From: Eubacteriaceae bacterium
GTDB taxonomy: Bacteria; Bacillota; Clostridia; Peptostreptococcales; Anaerovoracaceae
Direction: 5' to 3'
Length of the DNA: 24,207 nucleotides
NCBI GenBank assembly: GCA_902362435.1
Contig: CABIWW010000021.1
Location: 1-24,207 of the forward strand
Shown: positions 9,454 through 16,926 of the stretch, in pieces
Layout: each line of letters begins with the position of its first letter
Numbering within the stretch: position 1 is the stretch's first letter
Program-made: the position numbers and the translations under genes
Notes under the pieces: generated by a model
What the model was told of the DNA's origin: nothing
Databases searched by the model: none
What the model saw: the letters and a program-made list of their open reading frames with translations, nothing else

Positions 9454-9482
9454 TTTACAAATAGTATCCTTTTCTTTGACGA
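9454..9482 (-). promoter_or_regulatory. Promoter of unit A (sigma-A type)
   Basis: In the minus direction the -35 box is TCGTCA (9477-9482) and the -10 box TGTAAA (9454-9459), with a 17-base spacer, followed by TGAATGA. The same layout occurs at 19916-19944 and 23956-23984. The predicted start point is near 9446, about 55 bases before the first M28 gene. Confidence 0.72.
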
Positions 9483-9539
9483 AAATTACTTTTAATCAAA
9501 ACCCCAATTACGTATTCCTCCTTGCGGTTGTTTTTTAAG

Positions 9540-9574
9540 CTAAATGTACATATCTGAGTAGCTAATTGTACACA
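9540..9574. promoter_or_regulatory. Paired 22-bp-spaced operator upstream of unit A
   Basis: Two direct repeats read on the plus strand: CTAAATGTACATA at 9540 and CTAATTGTACACA at 9562, start-to-start 22 bp. The proximal repeat starts 57 bases beyond the -35 box. The same motif lies upstream of the other two units. Direct half-sites two helical turns apart are typical of AraC-family activators. Assignment to the AraC-type protein in this window is inference. Confidence 0.72.
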
Positions 9575-9576
9575 AG

Positions 9577-9620
9577 AATAACCGCGTGTAAAACCTCCAG
9601 ATTTTAAACACGCAGTTATT
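9577..9620 (-). terminator. Probable terminator of the AraC-family gene
   Basis: A 13-bp stem with one mismatch (AATAACTGCGTGT with ACACGCGGTTATT in the minus direction) begins 10 bases after the stop codon. It is followed by a weakly U-rich stretch. It ends just before the operator of unit A, so it would insulate the unit A promoter from read-through. Confidence 0.6.
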
Positions 9621-9630
9621 TAATTCTCAC

Positions 9631-11268
9631 TTATCGGATTCTTATTATTTCAATATTTACAAAGGAATTGTTTTCCACTGCCACATCTATGATAAAAGGA
9701 ATTCCCTTTTTATACACATTATATTCGATACTGGGCTTTGCCAGTTCCTTTACTATTTCGCGATCCAGTTTTTTTGTTTCATCTGCAATCAGATTTTTAA
9801 CAGCCTCTGTCAGCTTCGGTGCTTCTGTTTTTATACATATGTAATCATCTCCGTCCTCCAGACCGGATATATCAAATTTATATAACAGTTTTTCATCACC
9901 GTTGTCAATATTGAAAGCCGTGATATTCAAATTGCCGCCTTTATCGTGAAGAATACAGTTAGGGTTCAATCTTGTAAAAGGCTGCTCTATCCTGTTAAAC
10001 AGTTCATAGATATAATACAAAGGCTTCTTTTCACCATGCCTGCCAAACAGTTCTGAAAGAAGTACGTTTCTTTCACTCTCCTCCTTTTTCTGCCATATAT
10101 CTGATACCGTTATCCCAAGATATGAAACATTCTTTTCTATGTTTGCGCAGAGACGAGAATTGCTGCCTATTATCCGCAGTTTCCTTATTCCAAGTGTTTT
10201 TCTGCACAAAGCGAGTTCCTCAGTAAAATCCAACCTGTATACATCATCCTCTTCACATATCAGCACATTATCCACCTTTGGAAATTTACTTTTGTGACTG
10301 CGCTTGGCAGATATATCTATATTTATAATATTCCGATTCAGTTCACTATCAGCTTTAAATTCACTGTAGGGCCGTAAAAGCTCAATTATATCGCTGATTT
10401 TTATTTCCTCGTCACAGGTAAAACACATAGCATTGCTTTTTTTCTCTTTTATGAAATACTTCCTGTTTCGTTCACGATACTCTACCGGAGAGCACTGATA
10501 TTTCTTTTCAAAAGCGCTGTAATAATATCTAGGTGCGGAAAATCCGCACTCATATGCGATATTCGTAATGCTCATATTACTGTCTAGCAGGTATTTCAGC
10601 GACATTTCCGCCCTTATGGATGACAGCAGCTTTTCAAATGAGCCGCCACCGTATTCCTTCATAAGCTTTTTAAATGTCGAGGTGCCGACAAAAATATGAT
10701 CTGCGGCGTCCTTCAATGTGATTTTATTTTTACCGTTATCAAACAGATAGTCTACCACCTTTCGAATCTGATCTATTTTTTCCAGTTCCTTCTCCGAGAC
10801 ATTTTCCATTTCATATCTTCCATAATTAAATCTCATTTTCATATCGCTGAGAATCTCTACACAATAATAAATAAGCGTCTGCTCCGTCTCGCTTTTGAGA
10901 TACTCGTTTTCCTTATATTCAAAAAGCATCCTCACCATCTGTGCGATATAGTTTTTGATTTCCTCTGAAATTGCATCCTCCTCGGAATCACATTTAAAAT
11001 AAACTATTGATATGTCGGGAATATACTGATCAAAAGCCTCCATACTCATGGAAAGCTGTATATACAACAGATCCTCTGTTTTGTTTTCCAGAGCATGAAC
11101 ATCTTCAGTATTAACAACCTGTATATGTCCTCTCGACATATGCACAGTATTATTATTGGATATCAGATCGACTTCGCCTCTTACTACAAAAAACAGCTCT
11201 AACGTATCATACCAATGAAAGGGCTGCTCCGTGTTCCTTATTCCGATTGTAAATAACTTTTCTATCAT
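9631..11268 (-). CDS. AraC-family transcriptional regulator with long C-terminal extension
   Basis: A 545-residue protein from the ATG at 11268. Residues about 15-75 are a cupin-like sensor (HWYDTLELFFVVRG). About 165-270 form the double helix-turn-helix of AraC proteins (KITLKDAADHIFVGTSTFKK, then ITNIAYECGFSAPRYYYSAF). About 290-545 are an unassigned C-terminal domain, far longer than the usual 280-300-residue AraC protein. The open frame continues upstream to 11400, but a good promoter at 11309-11337 lies inside that extension and the cupin aligns from MIEKLF, so the shorter start is preferred. The ribosome site is weak. It is downstream of the methyl-transfer genes and immediately upstream of unit A. 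The 22-bp direct repeats ahead of all three units suit this family, so it is the likely locus activator. The inducer is unknown. Confidence 0.85.
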   Translation of the reverse strand: MIEKLFTIGIRNTEQPFHWYDTLELFFVVRGEVDLISNNNTVHMSRGHIQVVNTEDVHALENKTEDLLYIQLSMSMEAFDQYIPDISIVYFKCDSEEDAISEEIKNYIAQMVRMLFEYKENEYLKSETEQTLIYYCVEILSDMKMRFNYGRYEMENVSEKELEKIDQIRKVVDYLFDNGKNKITLKDAADHIFVGTSTFKKLMKEYGGGSFEKLLSSIRAEMSLKYLLDSNMSITNIAYECGFSAPRYYYSAFEKKYQCSPVEYRERNRKYFIKEKKSNAMCFTCDEEIKISDIIELLRPYSEFKADSELNRNIINIDISAKRSHKSKFPKVDNVLICEEDDVYRLDFTEELALCRKTLGIRKLRIIGSNSRLCANIEKNVSYLGITVSDIWQKKEESERNVLLSELFGRHGEKKPLYYIYELFNRIEQPFTRLNPNCILHDKGGNLNITAFNIDNGDEKLLYKFDISGLEDGDDYICIKTEAPKLTEAVKNLIADETKKLDREIVKELAKPSIEYNVYKKGIPFIIDVAVENNSFVNIEIIRIR

Positions 11269-11308
11269 TACATCTACCAACACCTGTATTGAAATTCTGT
11301 TTATATAA

Positions 11309-11337
11309 ATGATACCATAGTTATTCATTAAAATCAA
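11309..11337 (-). promoter_or_regulatory. Own promoter of the AraC-family gene
   Basis: In the minus direction TTGATT (11332-11337), 17 bases, TATCAT (11309-11314). The predicted start point is near 11302, about 34 bases before the chosen ATG. It lacks the CTAATTGTACATA operator, so the regulator may be made constitutively at a low level. Confidence 0.5.
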
Positions 11338-11475
11338 AATACAGACTTTATTATTTTGAAAATACGAAAATGGGATACATTTAAACCCCGACATCGCCAT
11401 ATAGACAGCCCGAAATTTTGTCCGTACCCCACTCGCTGTTTTAATTTATAAGATTATATCATTAAGTTACATCTT

Positions 11476-12471
11476 CTACGGTAAAATGCAATTTTCGGCT
11501 TTTTCATAAAAATCCGGACGCTCCGCTACCATTTGAACAAAAGTGTCGTAGAAATTATAGTCCCACATATCCGGAATATATGCTCCGCCTTTGCAAATGC
11601 TGAATATTTCATCGTCCAAAATTCTACGTTTTTCTTCTTCCGTCAACTCCATCCCATCATATTCCGGGAACATGATTCCGGGATTCAAAATAATTTTATC
11701 GCAATATTCATGTACTATTGCTTTATGATTGTTGATACGCTGACATGAAGACCATGACTGTACTCCCGCTTCTATAAAACCGGGCACCAGCCCCTCGTTT
11801 TTTCCACATGAATGCAATTGGAAAATAACTCCCTTTTTCTTAAGGAACTTGGCATATTTCTGCCATGCAGGCATTAGCAGTTCCCTAAACTGATCAAGAG
11901 AAATAAACGAATTGTTATTATGTCCGTAATCATCATGCTGTTCAACTATATCCAACGGGTAATACTCAAGTATTCCTTCAAGCATCTCTATTTTATAATC
12001 TATAATTGCCTCAAAAAATTCCTTACAGGCTTCCGGCTCTAAAATCGTTGCCATCAGGCCTTCATCAAAGCCCATGATGGTATGGAGCTGCTCAAGCGGC
12101 CCACTGCATATAATCATCATACGCAGCTTGCCTTCGTATTCCTCAGGATCTGCGCCGTCACGCTCCCACGCAGCCTTCCAGTCAATAGTACTCAAATCAG
12201 GGAATTTTATCTGCTCCCTCCATTTTGTTACATCGGTCAATATCGGACCGTATCCGGGCGTTGGAGTCGTTCCCATATCAACCTCCGAAAACGTCCAATG
12301 ATTTCCGAACCAATCATAGCCTGTTCCTCCACCCAGACCCTCTCCGCCTTCGGGACCGCGTTCTCTGATTTCAGGAGGCATCCAGTATTTGATATCGCTT
12401 TGATAAATAGGGATTCTTTCAGGGATTTCATGATTATATGCCTTCAATAAATTTTCTCTTGCAGTCAGCAT
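11476..12471 (-). CDS. URO-D family methyltransferase-like protein (intact)
   Basis: A 331-residue protein of the uroporphyrinogen decarboxylase superfamily, starting MLTARENLLKAYNHEIPERIP as most members do. The zinc-site motif LHSCG gives H220 and C222. In corrinoid systems such proteins (MtaA, MtbA and O-demethylase types) move a methyl group between a substrate or coenzyme and the cobalt of a corrinoid protein. The gene follows the corrinoid gene after about 88 bases, which supports that role over heme synthesis. Because the other URO-D gene looks MtaA/MtbA-like, this one may be the substrate-specific demethylase; that is inference. Its ATG has only AGAG directly touching it, and a 7-codon ORF with a strong ribosome site ends 4 bases before it. 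The stop is followed by about 200 bases up to the regulator start. Confidence 0.82.
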   Translation of the reverse strand: MLTARENLLKAYNHEIPERIPIYQSDIKYWMPPEIRERGPEGGEGLGGGTGYDWFGNHWTFSEVDMGTTPTPGYGPILTDVTKWREQIKFPDLSTIDWKAAWERDGADPEEYEGKLRMMIICSGPLEQLHTIMGFDEGLMATILEPEACKEFFEAIIDYKIEMLEGILEYYPLDIVEQHDDYGHNNNSFISLDQFRELLMPAWQKYAKFLKKKGVIFQLHSCGKNEGLVPGFIEAGVQSWSSCQRINNHKAIVHEYCDKIILNPGIMFPEYDGMELTEEEKRRILDDEIFSICKGGAYIPDMWDYNFYDTFVQMVAERPDFYEKAENCILP

Positions 12472-12475
12472 CTCT

Positions 12476-12499
12476 TTATTTGCAGGGTGATCGTATCAT
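12476..12499 (-). CDS. Seven-codon leader ORF before the URO-D gene
   Basis: ATG through TAA encodes MIRSPCK. AAAGGAG lies about 6 bases upstream of its ATG, while the URO-D gene itself lacks a usable ribosome site. The stop is 4 bases before the URO-D ATG, so ribosomes could terminate and restart (translational coupling). It could be a chance ORF; no homology can be judged at this length. Confidence 0.35.
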   Translation of the reverse strand: MIRSPCK

Positions 12500-12559
12500 C
12501 CTGCTCTCCTTTCCTGGAAAATATTTTTACATATCAACTATATTCATAGCATTCAACTT

Positions 12560-13033
12560 CTACGAAACAAGCTTTACAGCAGCCTCTGCCGCAGAAACAG
12601 CATCAACAGTATAGCAATCTGCCCCTATGGAATCACTAAACCTCTGCGTTACCGGCGCTCCTCCCACCATAATTTTTACCTTATCTGCAATATCGCTGTT
12701 TTTTATCAATTCAACGGTTCTTGCCATGGCTTCCATTGTCGTAGTGAGCAACGCAGAGCAGCATACAAGCTTGGCATTGTTTTCTCTGGCTACATCAAGA
12801 AACTTCTGCTCAGGAACATCTACGCCCAGATCTATAACTTCAAATCCCTTGCTCTCCATCATCATTCGTACCAGATTCTTACCTATATCGTGTAAATCCC
12901 CTGCTACCGTACCTATAACCACGGTACCCTTTGACTCTATACCCGCTCCCGTAAGGTAAGGTTTCAACGTCTCTGCGCCCATTTTCATAGCACGCGCCGC
13001 TACCTGGACTGTGTCCGCTACAAAACACTGCAA
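12560..13033 (-). pseudogene. Corrinoid (B12-binding) methyl-carrier protein, 5'-truncated
   Basis: The remaining 157 codons encode the cobalamin-binding half of a MtaC/MtbC-type corrinoid protein. The lower-ligand motif DxHxxG appears as GDLHDIGKNLV (His at about residue 48), followed by CSALLTTTM and GGAPVT. These carriers are normally about 210 residues with an N-terminal four-helix cap. Here most of the cap is missing and coding similarity begins at FVADTVQVAARAMK. In the minus frame a TGA lies four codons before the first possible start, a TTG with no clear ribosome site. The left end of an IS110 transposase remnant begins at this exact place. The gene lies between the activase and the intact URO-D gene, as in methyl-transfer operons. 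A deletion joined to the IS110 fragment is the simplest cause, and function is probably lost. Confidence 0.82.
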
Positions 13034-13780
13034 GCCTTTACCTCACATTACCAAAACTGGTGCAAACGCAGAGGCTACAATTTCAATGCACAAAAGGCTG
13101 AAAAGATCTATCATCTTTCCTCTGACCTGATTGCTGTATTTCCAAAAGACGAAAGCACTAAGCTGCTGATACGCCAAGCTGTTTCCATGCTCAACACTGC
13201 CTCCGAAACTGTGGAAGCTCTCCGTTTGAAAATGGATGAGACTGCTTCCTCGCTTCCGGAATATCCTGTTGTCATGGCAATGAATGGTGTCGGTTCTACC
13301 CTTGGTCCACAGCTTATGGCTGAAATCGGGGATGTGACACGTTTCACTCACCGCGGGGCACTTACTGCGTTTGCAGGTGTAGACCCAGGCAGAAACGATT
13401 CGGGACAGCACATTCAGAAAAGCGTCCGTACATCTAAGAAAGGCTCGCCGGCTTTACGCAAGACACTATTCCAGATCATGGATAATCTCATCAAGCGTTC
13501 TCCTGTCGGCGACCCTGTTTACGCTTTTATGGATAAGAAACGGGCGCAGGGCAAGCCTTACTATGTTTACATGACTGCCGGGGCAAACAAATTTCTCCGC
13601 ATTTATTATGGACGGGTAAAAGAATACCTTGCTTCCCTATCAAAAGCGGAAGAAATCTAAGAAAAACTTCAGCGCCTTTCTCAGACCAGCGTTACCCGGT
13701 GGTTTAGTTTTTGTATTCTTAATTCAACCTGTATAAAATTTTCAAAGTTCATCAACTCCTGCTTGACTTTTTATTTGCAG
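13030..13780 (+). mobile_element. IS110-family remnant, left part deleted
   Basis: The element consists of the transposase 3' half and a non-coding tail of about 120 bases that ends at or close to the activase stop codon. The tail ends with TTGACT then TTATTTGCAGG. IS110 elements lack terminal inverted repeats and usually lack target duplications, so the exact right end cannot be read from one copy. The left end is a deletion junction inside the corrinoid gene, not a natural IS end. Confidence 0.7.
13034..13660 (+). pseudogene. IS110-family transposase, C-terminal part only
   Basis: This is the only coding remnant on the plus strand besides chance ORFs. The frame is open from about 13022 without a start and reads AFTSHYQNWCKRRGYNF, then LPEYPVVMAMNGVGSTLGP and AEIGDVTRFTHRGALTAFAG, which is the Transposase_20 half of IS110/IS1111 transposases. 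The N-terminal DEDD RuvC-like catalytic half is absent, so it cannot be active. An ATG at 13187 gives a 157-codon ORF, but similarity clearly starts further upstream. Its left edge coincides with the break in the corrinoid gene. Confidence 0.85.
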
Positions 13781-13781
13781 G

Positions 13782-15743
13782 CTATACTATACTCTCAGTT
13801 CTGTCCCTGCATACTTCCGGCAATAATCCAATTCCTATGGCCTTATCGATGTTTATATTGTGTCCAAAGCCGCCTGCTATATATATACTGCTTATTTCAT
13901 CATATTCTACTCCGTATTTAGAAATAATCGTCTCTATCCCTGCTCTTACAGCAGCCTTTGCAAGTTGTATCTCTCTTATGTCTTTTGGATACACCGCTAT
14001 CTCTTCCCGGTCTCTGCCATAGGTTAAAAGATATCTATCATCATTACTATTGAAATTACCTGCTACATCTATCACGTCTTTATTCAAAAGCTCATAGACC
14101 GTTTCAATAATGCCTGAGCCGCAGATTCCTACAGGGGTTTCGTTATTTATGGTTTCAACCCGTATTCTGTCTCCGTCGATTTTCACACCACATACTGCAC
14201 CTCCAATACTGCCTGTACCACATACTATATTACCGCCTTCAAAAGCAGGTCCGGCAGCCATAGAAGAAACCAAAAGTCTGTCTTTATTTCCTATTGCTAT
14301 TTCACCATTGGTTCCCAAATCCAGTAAAATACAAATTTTATCTGATTTATGAAAATCAAGTGCATACATTCCCGATACAATATCCCCGCCTACAAAAGCG
14401 GATATTCCCGGTATTACATCAATATCAAAATAATATTTATCCAGATCGAATAGCTTTGCTGCTTCCAGATGTATTCTATCGATGTTTACAGGAGTAAACG
14501 GAACTGTTCCCAGTGTTTCACACGAATATCCCATTAACAAATGTATCATTGTTGTATTGCCTGCTATGATTGCCCTCTTTATTTCAATATTACCGCTTTC
14601 AGTCAAATCATTGATGCCTTCAATCAACTGTTGTCTTATTATAGATGCTAGTTGCTCACTTAAGCCGTCAACAGAGGCAGTAATTCTGCTTATAACATCA
14701 GCTCCATACACCCTCTGACCATTAATGGCTGTATACGTTTTCCTTACCACTCCGGAACTAATTTCTACAAGTTGCATTACTATAGTTGTTGTTCCTATAT
14801 CAACGGCTATCCCATATTCTGCACCCATGTCAGAACCATAATCCGATTCATATGAAATACTGTGACTGCTCTCCGAAAGTATTGACATCTTTTCTTTAGC
14901 AGCATTACTCAGCACAACAATCATCCCATCATCCGGTATCAGTGAACACGCAAGCTTATATCCCATAGATTCACCGTATTTATCCATGATTTTAACTCCG
15001 CATTTACCGCATCTTCCGTTTCCGCCACACGGAGCGTTGATAAAGTACCCGTTTTCTAGCAGCACTTCATAAAGCGTTTTTCCGGTGCTGCAGATTAAAG
15101 TGGTTGTTCTGTTATCATCAACCACTTTAATCAATGTCTTGTTTTCACTTCTGAACCTGCACTCTTTATTAGTACATCTGGTACAATCATGCTCAATCTC
15201 AAAGTCATCGATATCGTCACTCGTTTCAAAAATCGCACACAGCGTTTTCACAGGATAATACATGCAACTGCTATTGACCGTAATTCCGGCAAGGTCGTTG
15301 CAATCTGTTATTTCCAGAGCTCTCCGCTGCATGGTTATATCTATGTCCTGTGGAGCTTCCAGCCTTCGTATTATTCCAACATGATTTTGTATACACATAT
15401 CTTTCAGCACATCCACCAAATTGTGCTCTATCTGAAAAACATAATCGTCAGCAATGGCGTCAGCCAGCATTCCTTTTAGATACTCGCCGTCATCAAACAG
15501 CTGCGACGACCACTCCGAAATTTTGCTGCCTGCAGATGTAATGCAATATACCGCACCCCTTTCACGCCCCGCGAATTCTCCTATTTCCACTAAAGCGACC
15601 GGCTCCAGCAGCGCGTAAGCGTGAGGGAGCATAGCCCGTAACTCCGACAGTACATCGCCGTATATATCGTTATCTCTGGTGCAGCCAAGTATATCCAGCA
15701 CGTTATCTTCTGATATTCTGATGTTAAAATCCTTGATAATCAT
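13782..15743 (-). CDS. Corrinoid activation protein: MetH-activation-like domain, [2Fe-2S] ferredoxin, ASKHA ATPase
   Basis: A 653-residue protein that would reactivate Co(II) corrinoid to Co(I) with ATP. Residues about 1-200 resemble the stand-alone methionine synthase activation domain and include a Cys group, CTRCTNKEC (187, 190, 195). About 210-290 form a plant-type [2Fe-2S] ferredoxin with C239, C244, C247 and C266 (APCGGNGRCGKCG). From about 310 the RamA/DUF4445 ASKHA domain starts with AVDIGTTT and continues to IAGGFGHNINIDKAIGIGLLP. Members normally carry tens of residues after GLLP, but here the frame ends 11 residues later, exactly where the IS110 tail begins, so the C-terminus is probably cut off. 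No strong ribosome site precedes the ATG; coupling to the URO-D gene 11 bases upstream is likely. Whether it still works is unknown. Confidence 0.82.
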   Translation of the reverse strand: MIIKDFNIRISEDNVLDILGCTRDNDIYGDVLSELRAMLPHAYALLEPVALVEIGEFAGRERGAVYCITSAGSKISEWSSQLFDDGEYLKGMLADAIADDYVFQIEHNLVDVLKDMCIQNHVGIIRRLEAPQDIDITMQRRALEITDCNDLAGITVNSSCMYYPVKTLCAIFETSDDIDDFEIEHDCTRCTNKECRFRSENKTLIKVVDDNRTTTLICSTGKTLYEVLLENGYFINAPCGGNGRCGKCGVKIMDKYGESMGYKLACSLIPDDGMIVVLSNAAKEKMSILSESSHSISYESDYGSDMGAEYGIAVDIGTTTIVMQLVEISSGVVRKTYTAINGQRVYGADVISRITASVDGLSEQLASIIRQQLIEGINDLTESGNIEIKRAIIAGNTTMIHLLMGYSCETLGTVPFTPVNIDRIHLEAAKLFDLDKYYFDIDVIPGISAFVGGDIVSGMYALDFHKSDKICILLDLGTNGEIAIGNKDRLLVSSMAAGPAFEGGNIVCGTGSIGGAVCGVKIDGDRIRVETINNETPVGICGSGIIETVYELLNKDVIDVAGNFNSNDDRYLLTYGRDREEIAVYPKDIREIQLAKAAVRAGIETIISKYGVEYDEISSIYIAGGFGHNINIDKAIGIGLLPEVCRDRTESIV

Positions 15744-15754
15744 TTTTTCTACAA

Positions 15755-16767
15755 TTATTTAACTGCATAAAAATCTCTGACAGCTTCAAAAAACGCATCG
15801 ATATTATCCCAGGCTGACATCGGCGGAATATCACACCCGGAAGAAATAACAAAATTGGAATAACTGCAGCACTCCTCCATAATCTGCAGAGTTTCCTGCC
15901 TTACGGAATCCGGCGTACCGTTTCTGAACTGTCCTGCAGGATCTACATTTCCCATAAGTATAATATCTTTCGGCATCTTTTCCAGCATTTCTTTCATACT
16001 GACAGCATTGCCGAAGTGATAGGCTGCCGAACCTGTTTTCAAAATCGAATCTGTAAGCATCAATACATTGTTGCCGCAGTTATGATATATCACGATAAAC
16101 TCCTCGTCCTGAACCGCATCAACGATTTTTTTCACATAATCCGAAGAAAAATCATCCGCAAGATCCGGCGACAATATTCCAGCCAGAGGCTCTGCCATTA
16201 CGACGCCGTCGGCCCAGCCTTTTTGTATGCTTCAATATATGCGATAAGGAACTGCGTTACCTTATCCAGCGTTTTGTGAACCATCTCCGGCTCCACATAG
16301 CAATTCATCAAGGCTTCGGTTACATCCATCAGTCGGCCCGCAAGCGAAAAAGGACCTATGACGCCCGCAAATACGGGACGATCAGTAATCATGTTTACCG
16401 CTTTCTCAATTGCCTCGATATATATACCTGTACGTGCTTCTCCTACTTCCGGTACTTTCAAAGCATCAGCATCTTCAACTGTGGCTACGATTCTGCCCAC
16501 TACAGTCGGCACCTCATCATCTGAAACGGAAACCTGTGAACCGAACGCCTCTGCTTCGACTGACAGGTCCATAAGACTTACAGAGGCTGACGAGTCAACA
16601 CGCTCTGCTACAAGCTTCACTCCCGTAGCCTGTCTGTCACTATCGGAAATCAGTTCTTTTACTCTGATATCCATCATCTGTACAGCCGGAAAAGATAGCA
16701 CCGGCATCGCCTTTTTTACCTTTGCAGCTTTGACTTCCTCAAGCCATTCATACATATTTCTGTTCAT
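15755..16767 (-). pseudogene. URO-D family methyltransferase (MtaA/MtbA-like), one-base frameshift
   Basis: Two adjacent frames together encode a typical protein of about 337 residues. The first (16767 to about 16213) carries MDLSVEAEAFG and GVIGPFSLAGRLMD. The second (to 15755) carries the zinc motif YHNCG and SSGCDIPPM. The family's usual AYKKAGADGVVMAEP is recovered if one G is added to the GGG run at 16213-16215; as written the first frame ends in GPTAS and a stop. GAGGAGAAAG precedes the ATG. Related proteins are methylcobamide:thiol or tetrahydrofolate methyltransferases. It would have followed the OFA transporter directly before the IS66 insertion. A true mutation and a base-calling error cannot be told apart here; programmed frameshifting is unlikely because no slippery site with a stimulator is seen. 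Confidence 0.82.
16213..16215 (-). other. Frameshift site in URO-D gene
   Basis: The run reads GGG in the gene's direction. GGGG would restore the frame through GADGVVMAEP. This marks the single-base deletion or sequencing error. Confidence 0.75.
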
Positions 16768-16847
16768 TACTTTCTCCTCTGCTCTGCAATGTATCGTGAA
16801 TCTGCTTCAATAAAAGACTAATTCTTTTCTTTTTAAGTTTAATATAA

Positions 16848-16855
16848 GTAAAATC
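16848..16855. repeat. 8-bp target site duplication of IS66, left copy
   Basis: GTAAAATC lies directly outside the left inverted repeat and is identical to 18524-18531. Eight bases is the usual duplication length for IS66. Confidence 0.92.
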
Positions 16856-16877
16856 GTAATCCCCAAATAGCAAGCAC
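16856..16877. repeat. IS66 left terminal inverted repeat
   Basis: It begins GTAATCCCCAAATAGCA and matches the reverse complement of 18502-18523 at 21 of 22 positions (the differing base is the 18th). Confidence 0.93.
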
Positions 16878-16926
16878 AAAAGAATCCCAAAGAGCACAAA
16901 CTTGTGATACTTTGGGATTTATACTT

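Noticed and set aside
11269..11400. Upstream extension of the AraC-family protein to 11400
   Set aside because: The extra 44 residues lack cupin similarity and a good promoter (TTGATT, 17 bases, TATCAT) lies inside them.
13043..13411. Minus-strand open frame of 122 codons between corrinoid gene and activase
   Set aside because: It is antisense to the IS110 transposase remnant, whose plus-strand frame shows clear family sequence.
13034..13660. A functional antisense regulator or toxin gene on the plus strand
   Set aside because: The translated sequence is plainly the C-terminal half of an IS110 transposase.
15755..16198. Separate small URO-D protein starting at ATG 16198
   Set aside because: The ATG is the internal Met of GVVMAEP; the upstream frame supplies the missing half, so this is one frameshifted gene, not two genes.
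16821..16838. AAAAGA/TCTTTT inverted repeat before the frameshifted URO-D gene as a terminator
   Set aside because: A 6-bp all-A/T-rich stem is too weak, and it would cut the proposed operon between the transporter and the methyl-transfer genes.
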